Shown here: positions 17,565-25,641 of the stretch, one piece after another
How the letters are laid out: each line of letters starts with the position of its first letter
Position numbering within the stretch: the first letter of the stretch is position 1
From: Candidatus Omnitrophota bacterium
GTDB lineage: Bacteria; Omnitrophota; Gorgyraeia; Zapsychrales; Zapsychraceae
Assembly (NCBI GenBank): GCA_023247445.1
Contig: JAHFGL010000010.1
Span: 1-60,374, forward strand
Direction of reading: 5' to 3'
Length of the DNA: 60,374 bases
The notes under the pieces: model-generated
Told to the model about the DNA's origin: nothing
Databases searched by the model: none
The model's input: only the letters and a program-made list of their open reading frames with translations
Translations under genes and position numbers: made by a program

Positions 17565-18362
17565 TTATAAAACTAATTGTATTCGTGAAATAGTTAACAA
17601 CGGGTGCATCGTTTGATTTTGATCATCTTTTTTAACAAATCCTTCAATCTTAACTTTGTAATATCCCCACTTATCAAGAAAATCTTTGAGGCCCTGGATA
17701 TAATAGGCCGGATGTCCGTCAATGATCAGTTGATATGAAATCTCTGGTGATGTGGAATCTTTACTAGGTTCGAGATACCCCGTCACAGAAACAACTTCTA
17801 ACTTTTCAATCTTTTGTTCTTGAACCGAGGGCGTTGGTAGAGAACTTACCGCTACCTCTTGTTTTCCCCTTTGGGTCGCGACGTAACTACTAATATCTTT
17901 TGATTTAAAAGAGACGAAATCCTGCGCAAGCCAGCCAAAACTTTCTTCAAGCGGTTCAATTTTGTACCAACCTGGTAACTTTTCTATAATATGGATTTGC
18001 GTTCCAAGCAAGACCTGCCCCAAGCTTGAGGCGTCGACATTAGTACTGGCGCGAATATTGACGCGATTGGCCGTGACTTCTCCTTTGGCCATATTAATGA
18101 TCTTAACGTATTTATCGCTGATAAAACTATTAGCTGTTTTAGGTAATTTGATTTTGTACCAACTGTAACTCTTATCGACAACAATAACTTCATCACCCTT
18201 TTTTAGTCGACAAATTTTTTCAAAATTGGCACTTTGTCCAGCGCGGACATTGACATTATCGGATGTAACTTCGGCTACAAATGGAAAATCCCCAGACTGT
18301 GCTTCTACTGTCAAAGGCAACAAGTAGAAGAAACATAGTATGGGGATAATCCGAAGAAACAT
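17565..18362 (-). CDS. Secreted protein with two bacterial SH3 domains
   Basis: This 265-residue protein has a signal peptide (IIPILCFFYLLPLTVEAQS). Two SH3b domains follow: one around residues 27-90 (VTSDNVNVRAGQS ... WYKIKLP) and one around 95-155 (VTANRVNIRAST ... GWYKIEPLEESFGWLAQDFV). A linker and a C-terminal beta domain of about 80 residues resemble nothing I can name. SH3b domains usually bind cell-wall peptides, so a periplasmic wall-associated role is likely. Confidence 0.83.
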   Translation of the reverse strand: MFLRIIPILCFFYLLPLTVEAQSGDFPFVAEVTSDNVNVRAGQSANFEKICRLKKGDEVIVVDKSYSWYKIKLPKTANSFISDKYVKIINMAKGEVTANRVNIRASTNVDASSLGQVLLGTQIHIIEKLPGWYKIEPLEESFGWLAQDFVSFKSKDISSYVATQRGKQEVAVSSLPTPSVQEQKIEKLEVVSVTGYLEPSKDSTSPEISYQLIIDGHPAYYIQGLKDFLDKWGYYKVKIEGFVKKDDQNQTMHPLLTISRIQLVL

Positions 18363-18386
18363 AGGATGGGAAATGTTATTGATTAA

Positions 18387-18668
18387 CTATTTCTTAGCTT
18401 CGGCTTTTCCTGCTGGAGCTTTAGCCGCTGGAGCTTTTCCCGCAGTAGCTGGAGTAGCCGCGGCACCTTCAGCAGCACCCTCTTCCTTAGCCTTAACTGT
18501 CTTTTTGGCTTTAATCTTAATAATCTTTGTTTTAGGAAGACCAACCACTGACTGCTTGTCAGACCAAAGATCTTTTTTCATCATTTCTTTAATACGCTCG
18601 ATGCGTGTTAAAACATTTCGTTGCTGCGAATCAGCACTATCAACTCTTAATGATGGATGTAGAGACAT
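18387..18668 (-). CDS. PVC-type small basic protein
   Basis: This 93-residue protein has the N-terminal pattern SLHPSLRV, RNVLTRIERI and VVGLPKTKIIKIKA, which I recognise as the small basic protein family (TIGR04137 type) of the PVC superphylum; a ribosome association has been proposed for it. Residues 53-93 are a Lys/Ala/Pro/Gly tail, longer than usual. AGGAG lies before the ATG at 18668, which abuts the SPOR gene stop codon. The family recognition comes from memory of the motif, not a search, and is useful as a lineage marker. Confidence 0.75.
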   Translation of the reverse strand: MSLHPSLRVDSADSQQRNVLTRIERIKEMMKKDLWSDKQSVVGLPKTKIIKIKAKKTVKAKEEGAAEGAAATPATAGKAPAAKAPAGKAEAKK

Positions 18669-19355
18669 TTATAAACTCCTTATCAGATAATCTTTATATC
18701 GCCCTTTTAATTTACTTGTCATTTTCTTTGCGTCGGCTGTTTGTATAAATTTACCCACACAAACAATCGAATAATTACCTTTGCCAACCACAAATGCGTC
18801 CAATCCCGTCAACTTTAGCCGATCAGCTTCTTTTTGGGCGAAACTAGCCTGCTTATATGAGGCCACTTGAATCGTATAATTAAAATTTTCAAGAGGCTTA
18901 GTAGGCTTACTAACGACCGGGACAACTACAGCAGGAGCCTTATTAATCATCGCTGTCTGAATGCTCGCATTAACTCCTGAAACAATCTGAAGCGGGACAT
19001 TCTTATTAACCGCTTTGGGATTAACGCTCGATCCCTGGGTATTTGGCTGCTTGGCGGCTATGGTTGACACCGTCGCAGGCTTACTTAAGGGGGTTATTAT
19101 AGCATTATTTTTATTTTGTAAAGGAATTTTTTCTTGAGGGCTAGGAATGGCCGGGACCGCCTTACGCCCACGCTCAACACCCATGGAAAAAGATAAAACA
19201 AATACCATAAGAAGAATAATACATAACACGATAATATTTTCTGGAGGAAGTGTAATCGCTCGTAATATATAAGACCGCTGAGAAGTTTCCCCAGGGTTAG
19301 CGGACGCGCCAGGAAAGAGTTCGAACTGAGATTGTCGTTTATACGGGAGATCCAT
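18669..19355 (-). CDS. SPOR domain membrane protein
   Basis: This 228-residue bitopic inner-membrane protein has a cytoplasmic N-terminus, one helix (IIVLCIILLMVFVLSFSMGV, about residues 40-59), a Pro/Ser/Ala-rich periplasmic linker and a C-terminal SPOR domain (FNYTIQVASYKQASFAQKEADRL onwards, about 152-228). SPOR domains bind denuded glycan strands at division sites. A TATAAT lies 7 nt before the ATG, see the promoter entry. Confidence 0.88.
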   Translation of the reverse strand: MDLPYKRQSQFELFPGASANPGETSQRSYILRAITLPPENIIVLCIILLMVFVLSFSMGVERGRKAVPAIPSPQEKIPLQNKNNAIITPLSKPATVSTIAAKQPNTQGSSVNPKAVNKNVPLQIVSGVNASIQTAMINKAPAVVVPVVSKPTKPLENFNYTIQVASYKQASFAQKEADRLKLTGLDAFVVGKGNYSIVCVGKFIQTADAKKMTSKLKGRYKDYLIRSL

Positions 19356-19362
19356 GGGCGTA

Positions 19363-19392
19363 ATTATAGTCCTTTCAATTAATAGAACTCAA
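19363..19392 (-). promoter_or_regulatory. Possible promoter placing transcription at the SPOR start codon
   Basis: On the minus strand TTGAGT (19392-19387), an 18-nt spacer and TATAAT (19368-19363) end 7 nt before the ATG at 19355. It overlaps the 3' end of the HD-GYP gene. An AAAGGA lies too far (about 16 nt) from the ATG to be a good ribosome site. The geometry is the same as at the ExeA-like gene. Confidence 0.45.
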
Positions 19393-20442
19393 GTACTTTC
19401 TAAATTTTTTTTGGTGCGACAACTCAATAAAGACATCGACGATCTTTGGATCAAATTGTGTACCACTATTGCGCTTTAATTCAAGGAGCGCCTCTTGAAT
19501 CGATAAACGACGTTTATACGGACGTTCTTTGAGCATCGCTTCAAAGGCATCCACAATCGCCATGACTCGCGCACCGAGCGGAATTTGTTCTTTCTTTAAA
19601 CCCGACGGATATCCCGTCCCATCATATTTTTCATGATGATAAAGGACAATGGGCAAAACTGGTTTTAAAAACCGCACTGGCTTAATTAATTCTACACTCT
19701 TTTTCGGATGTGTACGAATAATTTTAAATTCTTCTGCCGTCAAACGGCTGGTCTTCGAAAGAATGTCGTATGGCACATCAATAGCCCCTGCATCGTGCAG
19801 GACACTCGCATAATATAAACTATTAATGCCTTCCTGCCCCATGTTAATCTTTTCACCAATTGATTTCGTAATCTGGAAGTACGCTGGGGTGTGCGTTGAC
19901 ACGGCTGGTCCATGACGCTGCAACAATTTTCCAATAAATTCGATACTTCCTAAAATAATTTTCTGTTGCTCCTCATAAAGTTGTAAATTTCTAATCGCCG
20001 TGACAGCTTGTTCGCCAATAACTGAAAGCATTTCGCGGTCATATTCGGTAAATGAAGGTTCATCGACTTTTCGACGGACAAAAATAGCGCCAACGTTATC
20101 ATCGGCGACTAGCGGCAAACCAATTAAATGTTTCTCAAAAACTACATACCCTTGGGCCGCTTTTCGTTCAGCACTGGAAATTTTATCAATATCTTTTTTC
20201 TTGGTTACAAGAGTATTAATCTTGTTATCAAAGTTAGCGATAAGAATAATTTTTTCTTTTTTAGGATCAAGGATATAAATGCTGGACGAATTGGCATGAA
20301 TAAATTGACACAATAACCGCGCCAACCGCAGACTCAGTTCTTGCACGTTATAGGTTGAATTCACCAACCGATAAACCATGTGTACGGCGGATAAAATTTG
20401 TTTATATTTTTTGGTAGGGGTCGAAGAACTTTTTGTGTTCAT
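19375..20442 (-). CDS. GAF plus HD-GYP domain protein (putative c-di-GMP phosphodiesterase)
   Basis: This 355-residue protein has a GAF-type sensor domain at about residues 20-155 and an HD-GYP domain at about 180-350. Catalytic-type residues seen are H184, the HD pair H216-D217, H245 of the THP motif, H269-H270-E271 and the signature DGTGYPSGL (274-282). The Lys that usually follows in HDxGK is Ala220 here. It probably hydrolyses c-di-GMP, with PilZ receptors encoded at 13288 and 13896, but the substitution leaves activity open. It overlaps dgt by 41 bp. Confidence 0.88.
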   Translation of the reverse strand: MNTKSSSTPTKKYKQILSAVHMVYRLVNSTYNVQELSLRLARLLCQFIHANSSSIYILDPKKEKIILIANFDNKINTLVTKKKDIDKISSAERKAAQGYVVFEKHLIGLPLVADDNVGAIFVRRKVDEPSFTEYDREMLSVIGEQAVTAIRNLQLYEEQQKIILGSIEFIGKLLQRHGPAVSTHTPAYFQITKSIGEKINMGQEGINSLYYASVLHDAGAIDVPYDILSKTSRLTAEEFKIIRTHPKKSVELIKPVRFLKPVLPIVLYHHEKYDGTGYPSGLKKEQIPLGARVMAIVDAFEAMLKERPYKRRLSIQEALLELKRNSGTQFDPKIVDVFIELSHQKKFRKYLSSIN

Positions 20443-21586
20443 CTAAGGCAAACCTGTCCGTCATGGACGCAATGTGGTTACAAATAATTTGGTATTTCAT
20501 TTTTTCATCGTAATTGGTGTTGCGTTGATAAATCGAATACGGCAATTGATTTGGATTATCTTTATAAACTTTAAAAAGGTCCTGAATAATTCGCTTGGCC
20601 TTTTGCGTCATACGCTCAACGCGATAATGATGATAAAATTTCACATTAAGCAAATCTTGCAAGTAATCACGCTCGGACTTAATCGTTGGGCTAAAATCAA
20701 TAATTGATTCATCTGGGTGCTTGGCATTATGATTCTTAACTTCTTCCGACGATTTAAAATTATGGTCTTTGATCCGATTATCAGAATATGCAAGCAAATC
20801 TTTAGTCTGCATATCAATCAAGAATTTAACCACCTGATATTTTAACATATCTTTATTTTTTTGTGTAAGGCCATCATCGATCTTGCGGTAAGCCTTTTCC
20901 CAAAGAACACTTTCTTTCAAATCATCTTCGGTGATGCAACCTGAAGTTAATCCATCATCAATATCGTGCGACAAATAAGTTAAGGAATCAGCAACATCAA
21001 CCACCTGGGCCTCAAGCGTCGTCCCTTTATTTTTGTATTCACTCATGTCGCCCGCTTCATCATATTCAGTACGATGTTTTAAAATGCCAATTAAAACTTC
21101 TTGCGTCAGATTTAATCCACTAAAGTCAGGATAACGTTTTTCAAACTTCGTTACAATTTCAAAACTGCGGACATTGTGATTAAATCCAGGAACATGCGCC
21201 GCTTGCATGATGTCGTTAAGCGCGTATTCTCCAGCGTGGCCAAACGGTGGATGACCCAAGTCATGCGCAAGGGCAATGGCTTCAATTAAATCTTCGTTAA
21301 GCCTTAGACTTCGGCCAATTGTGCGAGCAATTTGTGCAACTTCAATTGTATGCGTCAAGCGCGTGCGGTAATAATCTCCTTCAAAGATGACAAAGACCTG
21401 TGTTTTGTACTCGAGTTTACGAAAGGCCTCTGAGTGCACAACACGATCACGATCACGCTGGTAACACGTCCGTGTTTCATGTTGAGGCTCCGCATGTTCG
21501 CGCCCGACGGAGTCTTTACTTTTCATCGCATACGGGGCTAAAATCTGATTTTCTAAATCCTCAAATTCTTTTCTTGTTCGCATCAT
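20402..21586 (-). CDS. dgt: Deoxyguanosinetriphosphate triphosphohydrolase-like HD protein
   Basis: This ~394-residue HD-superfamily dNTPase removes triphosphate from dNTPs. Motifs are TCYQRDRDRVVHSEAFRKLEYKTQVF, the metal site HTIEVAQIARTIGRSL and AHDLGHPPFGHAGE, and a later D in SLTYLSHDIDDGL. I start at ATG 21586; a TTG at 21598 in frame is possible. The gene overlaps the HIT gene by about 25 bp and the HD-GYP gene by 41 bp, so these are translated from one mRNA. Confidence 0.95.
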   Translation of the reverse strand: MMRTRKEFEDLENQILAPYAMKSKDSVGREHAEPQHETRTCYQRDRDRVVHSEAFRKLEYKTQVFVIFEGDYYRTRLTHTIEVAQIARTIGRSLRLNEDLIEAIALAHDLGHPPFGHAGEYALNDIMQAAHVPGFNHNVRSFEIVTKFEKRYPDFSGLNLTQEVLIGILKHRTEYDEAGDMSEYKNKGTTLEAQVVDVADSLTYLSHDIDDGLTSGCITEDDLKESVLWEKAYRKIDDGLTQKNKDMLKYQVVKFLIDMQTKDLLAYSDNRIKDHNFKSSEEVKNHNAKHPDESIIDFSPTIKSERDYLQDLLNVKFYHHYRVERMTQKAKRIIQDLFKVYKDNPNQLPYSIYQRNTNYDEKMKYQIICNHIASMTDRFALDEHKKFFDPYQKI

Positions 21587-22055
21587 CCAACTTTTCAAAT
21601 AACGTTTTTAACGATTGAGAAATTACTTTGGTGTTTGACATAACCGGCATAAAATTAACATCACCATACCAACGGGGAACCAGATGAATATGAACATGCC
21701 CTGGAAAACCAGCCCCAGCGACGCGTCCAAGATTTATTCCGATGTTATAACCGCCAGGTTTTAATACTTTCTTTAAAAGCTTTTGTGTCTCTTGTAGAAG
21801 ATCAAACAATTCGTTTCGCTCAGCCTTTGTTAACTTACCTAAATCATCAACATGGCGATTGGGAAGAATTAACATGTGTCCATTATTGTAAGGATAAATG
21901 TTAAGAACAGAGAAACAATGCTTTGTTCGCGTTAAGATATAATTCTTCTTATCTTTTTTCTCTTTTAAAATGCGACAGAAAACGCACCCCTTCTGTTCTT
22001 TAAGAATCTTCGTAATATATTTAACCCGCCAGGGTGCCCAAAGTTTATCCATCAT
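21561..22055 (-). CDS. HIT family hydrolase or Ap4A phosphorylase-like protein
   Basis: This 164-residue protein begins DKLWAPWRVKYI and has GCVFCRIL, NIYPYNNGHMLILPNRHV and the histidine triad GHVHIHLVPRW. The WAPWR start with the Cys pair and GRVAGAGFPGHVH resembles the Ap4A phosphorylase-type HIT group (as in mycobacteria) more than the short Hint group. It probably cleaves dinucleoside polyphosphates or AMP conjugates. The ATG at 22055 overlaps the stop of the YfcE-like gene, with AAGGA just before it. Confidence 0.9.
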   Translation of the reverse strand: MMDKLWAPWRVKYITKILKEQKGCVFCRILKEKKDKKNYILTRTKHCFSVLNIYPYNNGHMLILPNRHVDDLGKLTKAERNELFDLLQETQKLLKKVLKPGGYNIGINLGRVAGAGFPGHVHIHLVPRWYGDVNFMPVMSNTKVISQSLKTLFEKLDDANKKRI

Positions 22056-22537
22056 CAATCCTTAATCTTTACAATTTTTCCTACAACTTTATTTTTATTC
22101 ACTTCTAAAATTCCATACGAACGAAATGGGGCACGGACAATATCATTCGGACTGCCCGGGTTAAAATACAAGACATTATTAATCCGTTCGTTGAAAGCTT
22201 CATGAGAATGCCCAAAAACAACAACATCCACCTTATCTTTTTCAAATTGGGCCTGGACACACGCCAAAATATTCTTGGGAGCGCCCGCTCCGTGATAAAG
22301 ACCAATGACAACATCTTCTACCTTAAAAATTAATCGCTCAGGGATAGCCTGCCGCACCTTCACATCATCCATATTCCCAAAAACAGCTTTGACATCTTTT
22401 ATTTTTGAGAATATTTTCAGATCTTCCATCGAACAAAAATCACCCGTATGAATAATCAAATCTACTGTTTTAAAACTATCGAGAACAACCTGGGGAACCG
22501 CGAGTGAATGCGTATCTGAAACAACACCGATTTTCAT
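22055..22537 (-). CDS. YfcE/MJ0936-type metallophosphoesterase
   Basis: This 160-residue calcineurin-like phosphoesterase has the metal-site motifs D-x-H (VVSDTHSL), HTGDF (G-D-x), FGNMD (G-N-x-D), GLYHG (GH-type) and FGHSHEAF (GHTH-type), all in order. Small proteins of this group cleave phosphodiesters in vitro; the natural substrate is unknown. The start overlaps the ATPase stop in TAATG. Confidence 0.92.
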   Translation of the reverse strand: MKIGVVSDTHSLAVPQVVLDSFKTVDLIIHTGDFCSMEDLKIFSKIKDVKAVFGNMDDVKVRQAIPERLIFKVEDVVIGLYHGAGAPKNILACVQAQFEKDKVDVVVFGHSHEAFNERINNVLYFNPGSPNDIVRAPFRSYGILEVNKNKVVGKIVKIKD

Positions 22538-24171
22538 TAAACAATAAATGGCTGATCAAACAGCGTTAGAAGAGTGTTGAGCTCCCCTTCATTCCAGATC
22601 CAAAATCTTTCTTGAAGAGCTTTTAATCGGGCATTGACATCTAAATCCGACAGACAAACCAAAAGACACCGTTCAGGTTTTTGTCCAATTTTCTTTAATT
22701 CCGATAAAACAAAATTAATATCAGTTTCGACGAAATTGTCTTTCTTTGTCACCACAAACCAAATCGTATCTTGTGTTGATGCTTTAATCACATCAAAACA
22801 AAGCCCATTGTCACTCTTTATTTTGATTGGTTCAAAGGAACGAAAAATCGGCAACTTGTAACGACGCCCATTTAAGTCAAAGGACTCATTGTCAAAACAA
22901 TGCAAAAGCTCAACAATGCGTGACGAGAAATCTTTACGAGAACTGAGTTTGAAACTCTCAATGAGCTTATTAAACTCCTCTTTAAATTGCTTACGCTGCT
23001 TATCCGGGGAAAGCTCCACATCACGCAAACGTTTCTGGTAAACATATTTAATCCAGAACTTCAACAGCTTATCTTTAAAATAATAAAAGTTGCCGTTCTT
23101 AACAATAATTCCTTGTTCTAACAGTCTTAAGATCTTCTGATGAATCTGTGTCCGAGGGATGCTAAGATCAGCAACAATTTCTTCAATTTTATGCTTACCA
23201 TTAGCCAAAGAAATAAAAATGGAAGAAATCATTCGATTGCCCTTACCGCTACAGAGATCACTAACAACAAGTTCAAAATGACGACTCACAACTCCCCAAC
23301 GGTCAAAGATTGTATTCTCAATGGCCTGGGTAACAATGGGCATATAAACTTCACTTTGATTATGAATAGCGCTCAAATTTTTTAGTTCTTGGCAGATTAG
23401 ATTTAAATACAGCGGATGTCCGCCGGTAAAATCCGTAATGAAACTTCTCAGTTGAATCCCAATTCTTTTTTCCTTAAGACTATATTCAATAAATTCCTGA
23501 CTGGTTTGTAAATCAAAGGCCTCAACATCGACAACTTCAAAATTACCAAAAAGCAGTGACAACTTTTCGCTAACAATCTTTTTGGCTAAAGAAGGAAATG
23601 AACTCGAAAGAATATAGAAACACTTTTTTTGCGTCATGATCTTTTTTCCAAGATCTTGGAACGCATTGGCAATTCCAAAATCTTCCAAATTTTGAAATTC
23701 ATCTAAGATCAAGACACAAAATTTGCCAGTTTCATTAGTAAAGATTTCAGGAAGCACCAATAATCCCTGAAACAAATCGGCTGTTTTATCTTTGATTAAA
23801 TCAGCTTGTAACTTTCGAATAACTTGAACTGTCTGGGGGATAAACTTTTCCGTGCTGGTTAAGAGAAGATTAATATCATCGTACAACGGAAGCTGTTTGT
23901 TTTTGGAATAATTATAGAGAAGACTACCGATGAATTTTGAAAAGAAGTATCTAAAATCTTTATTTTCTAAATCGAGGTAGATAACCGTCACATCTGGGTC
24001 ATCTAAGTTAATGACAAAATGATGTAAGATCGTACTTTTACCAACATACGGAAGTCCTAAAAAGGCAATATTTTGGCGGTACCCTTCTTTTAAGTCAACA
24101 ACGCGCCTTTTAAGCAAGTTTAGAATCTTTGTTCGGCCAAAAAATTTATGTTCTGATTCGGTATAGTTCAT
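22537..24171 (-). CDS. COG1672-type P-loop ATPase with winged helix and C-terminal domain
   Basis: This 544-residue protein has Walker A GLPYVGKST (39-47), Walker B CVLILDEFQNL (about residues 151-161) and a sensor-like ILSSSFPSL. The N-terminal FFGRTKILNLLKRRV is the STAND/archaeal-ATPase start. A winged-helix segment (VADLSIPRTQIHQKILRLLEQGII) is followed by LLKFWIKYVY, then a ~130-residue C-terminal domain that resembles the DUF234/nuclease-like part of this family. The family is common in archaea and patchy in bacteria. It is embedded between an NlpD-like gene and a phosphoesterase with a 1-bp overlap. The function is unknown; tethering or regulatory roles are possible. Confidence 0.75.
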   Translation of the reverse strand: MNYTESEHKFFGRTKILNLLKRRVVDLKEGYRQNIAFLGLPYVGKSTILHHFVINLDDPDVTVIYLDLENKDFRYFFSKFIGSLLYNYSKNKQLPLYDDINLLLTSTEKFIPQTVQVIRKLQADLIKDKTADLFQGLLVLPEIFTNETGKFCVLILDEFQNLEDFGIANAFQDLGKKIMTQKKCFYILSSSFPSLAKKIVSEKLSLLFGNFEVVDVEAFDLQTSQEFIEYSLKEKRIGIQLRSFITDFTGGHPLYLNLICQELKNLSAIHNQSEVYMPIVTQAIENTIFDRWGVVSRHFELVVSDLCSGKGNRMISSIFISLANGKHKIEEIVADLSIPRTQIHQKILRLLEQGIIVKNGNFYYFKDKLLKFWIKYVYQKRLRDVELSPDKQRKQFKEEFNKLIESFKLSSRKDFSSRIVELLHCFDNESFDLNGRRYKLPIFRSFEPIKIKSDNGLCFDVIKASTQDTIWFVVTKKDNFVETDINFVLSELKKIGQKPERCLLVCLSDLDVNARLKALQERFWIWNEGELNTLLTLFDQPFIV

Positions 24172-24176
24172 GATAT

Positions 24177-24893
24177 CTAAGGTAAATAATAAAGTGGATT
24201 CTGTTCATTTGAATTTCGACGAATCTCAAAATGTAAATACGCTAAATCATTATTCTTTTTAGCGGCGTGGGCAATCTCTTGCCCGCGATGAACAACATCA
24301 CCTAAATTAACTAACAACTTCGCATTCTTCGCATATAAAGAATATAGACCATCCGAATGATCCAAAACGATTGTATAGCCATAACCAGTCAAGTAGTCAC
24401 TAAAAATAACATTCCCTTGACGTGCGGCTTTAACTATTTGTCCCTCTGTCACTTGAATATCAATACCATTATTGACCCGAGACCCATCACGGTCACGAAA
24501 ATATTCAATGACCTTGCCCTTAACAGGCCAAATAAAATCATTGTCTAATTGTTCTTTACTCAAAGTTACTTCTTTAACGGCCATTGCTCCTGGAATAAAA
24601 ACCAGCTGATTTTCTTCAAGGCGGGCGACGTTGGGAATATCATTGCTCTTAATAATATCATCGATGGAAACAGTATAGGTCGTCGCAATTCGCCAAAGGG
24701 TTTCGCCACGTTTAACCTTGTGATAAATACCGACTTTTTCTGGCTCAGGAAATTTAGTAGAAACATTTGTCGTAGGGGTCGTTGTGCAACCGGTTAGCCA
24801 GATGGAGGATAGAAGGGAGATGATGGAAATTAGAAAAACTGTAAAAAAAAGTTTAAAATCTTTCATAAAACTTTTAAAACGATTTAATTCCAT
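24177..24893 (-). CDS. NlpD-like LysM plus degenerate M23 lipoprotein (putative amidase activator)
   Basis: This ~238-residue protein has a lipoprotein signal (FLISIISLLSSIWLTGC, Cys about 36), a LysM domain (YHKVKRGETLWRIATTYTVS) and a C-terminal LytM/M23 domain. The M23 zinc ligands are mostly gone: NNGIDI replaces H-x-G-x-D, YAKN replaces YAH, and YLHFEIR keeps only one His of HxH. NlpD and EnvC show the same losses; they activate amidases rather than cut peptidoglycan. It is likely outer-membrane anchored and involved in septal wall splitting. I start at ATG 24893 (GAGAG before it); ATG 24920 or 24866 are alternatives. A tRNA gene ends about 36 bp upstream. Confidence 0.85.
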   Translation of the reverse strand: MELNRFKSFMKDFKLFFTVFLISIISLLSSIWLTGCTTTPTTNVSTKFPEPEKVGIYHKVKRGETLWRIATTYTVSIDDIIKSNDIPNVARLEENQLVFIPGAMAVKEVTLSKEQLDNDFIWPVKGKVIEYFRDRDGSRVNNGIDIQVTEGQIVKAARQGNVIFSDYLTGYGYTIVLDHSDGLYSLYAKNAKLLVNLGDVVHRGQEIAHAAKKNNDLAYLHFEIRRNSNEQNPLYYLP

Positions 24894-24928
24894 TTTCTCT
24901 CTTCTATCTTCCATTATCATTTCAAAAA

Positions 24929-24999
24929 AGCGAGGGACGGGAATCGAACCCGCGCGATGAGCTTGGGAAGCTCACATTCTACCATTGAATTACCCTCGC
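24929..24999 (-). tRNA. tRNA-Gly (anticodon CCC)
   Basis: A full cloverleaf reads on the minus strand: acceptor GCGAGGG/CCCTCGC, D stem ATTC/GAAT, anticodon stem TGAGC/GCTCA with loop TTCCCAA (anticodon CCC at 34-36), a 4-nt variable loop and T arm GCGGG-TTCGATT-CCCGT. The discriminator base is T, usual for tRNA-Gly. CCA is not encoded. A T-run follows directly. It decodes GGG. Confidence 0.96.
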
Positions 25000-25011
25000 A
25001 ATTCTTAAACT

Positions 25012-25641
25012 CTATATCCGGTCTTTAAATTTTCTGACCTGATCTTGAACATTTTGCGCTTCTAAAATTGCCCGACAAACGGCAATACGCTTTATTCCGC
25101 GCATTTTTATCTGATCAACATTGTTTAAATCAATCCCGCCAATAGCAAAAATTGGAACCTGATTATACTGCACTACTTTTTTCAACAAATTTAAATCCAT
25201 TGGGGAACGATTGGGCTTTGTTAACGTTTTAAAAATCGATCCAAAACCAATATAGTCAACCCCTGCTTTTTGTGCGGCCGCAAGATGCGCGAACGTTTGA
25301 CAAGAAGTTCCAATAATCGCCTTTGGCCCTAACATTTTTCTGGCGATTTTAATGGGGATGTCTTCTTGTCCCAAATGAACACCGGAAGCCTTGGCGATGA
25401 TCGCTAAATCAACGCGATCATTGATAATGTAAGGAATGCGTCCTTTTGTTACTCTAAGAACTTCTTTAGAAAATTTCAGGATATCGGCAGCATTCCCACC
25501 CTTATCGCGTAGTTGAATAATATCAACTCCAGCGGCAATGGCTTTACCGGCAATATCAAATAGCTCATCGTACGACTTAACTTCTGTATCCAAAATCAAA
25601 TACAACTTACAACTGCTGAGTAACTTTCTTTTCAAGAGCAT
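25012..25641 (-). CDS. thiE: Thiamine phosphate synthase
   Basis: This 209-residue TIM-barrel enzyme joins HMP-PP and thiazole phosphate. Motifs are LYLILDTE at strand 1, the diphosphate-binding GVDIIQLRDKG, YIINDRVDLAI, GVHLGQEDIP, the G-rich DYIGFGSIFKT and AIGGIDLNN. The start at ATG 25641 lies inside the 3' end of thiD2 (35-bp overlap), which suggests translational coupling. It is the last gene of the long operon. No TPP riboswitch is seen in the operon. Confidence 0.95.
   Translation of the reverse strand: MLLKRKLLSSCKLYLILDTEVKSYDELFDIAGKAIAAGVDIIQLRDKGGNAADILKFSKEVLRVTKGRIPYIINDRVDLAIIAKASGVHLGQEDIPIKIARKMLGPKAIIGTSCQTFAHLAAAQKAGVDYIGFGSIFKTLTKPNRSPMDLNLLKKVVQYNQVPIFAIGGIDLNNVDQIKMRGIKRIAVCRAILEAQNVQDQVRKFKDRI

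Noticed and set aside
22055-24171. Defence island centred on the STAND-like ATPase, HIT, HD and phosphoesterase genes
   Set aside because: The neighbours are standard metabolic and division genes, there is no toxin, nuclease or effector that I can recognise, and no atypical composition; kept only as a low-interest finding.
24921-25011. tRNA gene as an integration (att) site of a mobile element
   Set aside because: No integrase, no direct repeat of the tRNA 3' end nearby, and the flanks are ordinary housekeeping genes.
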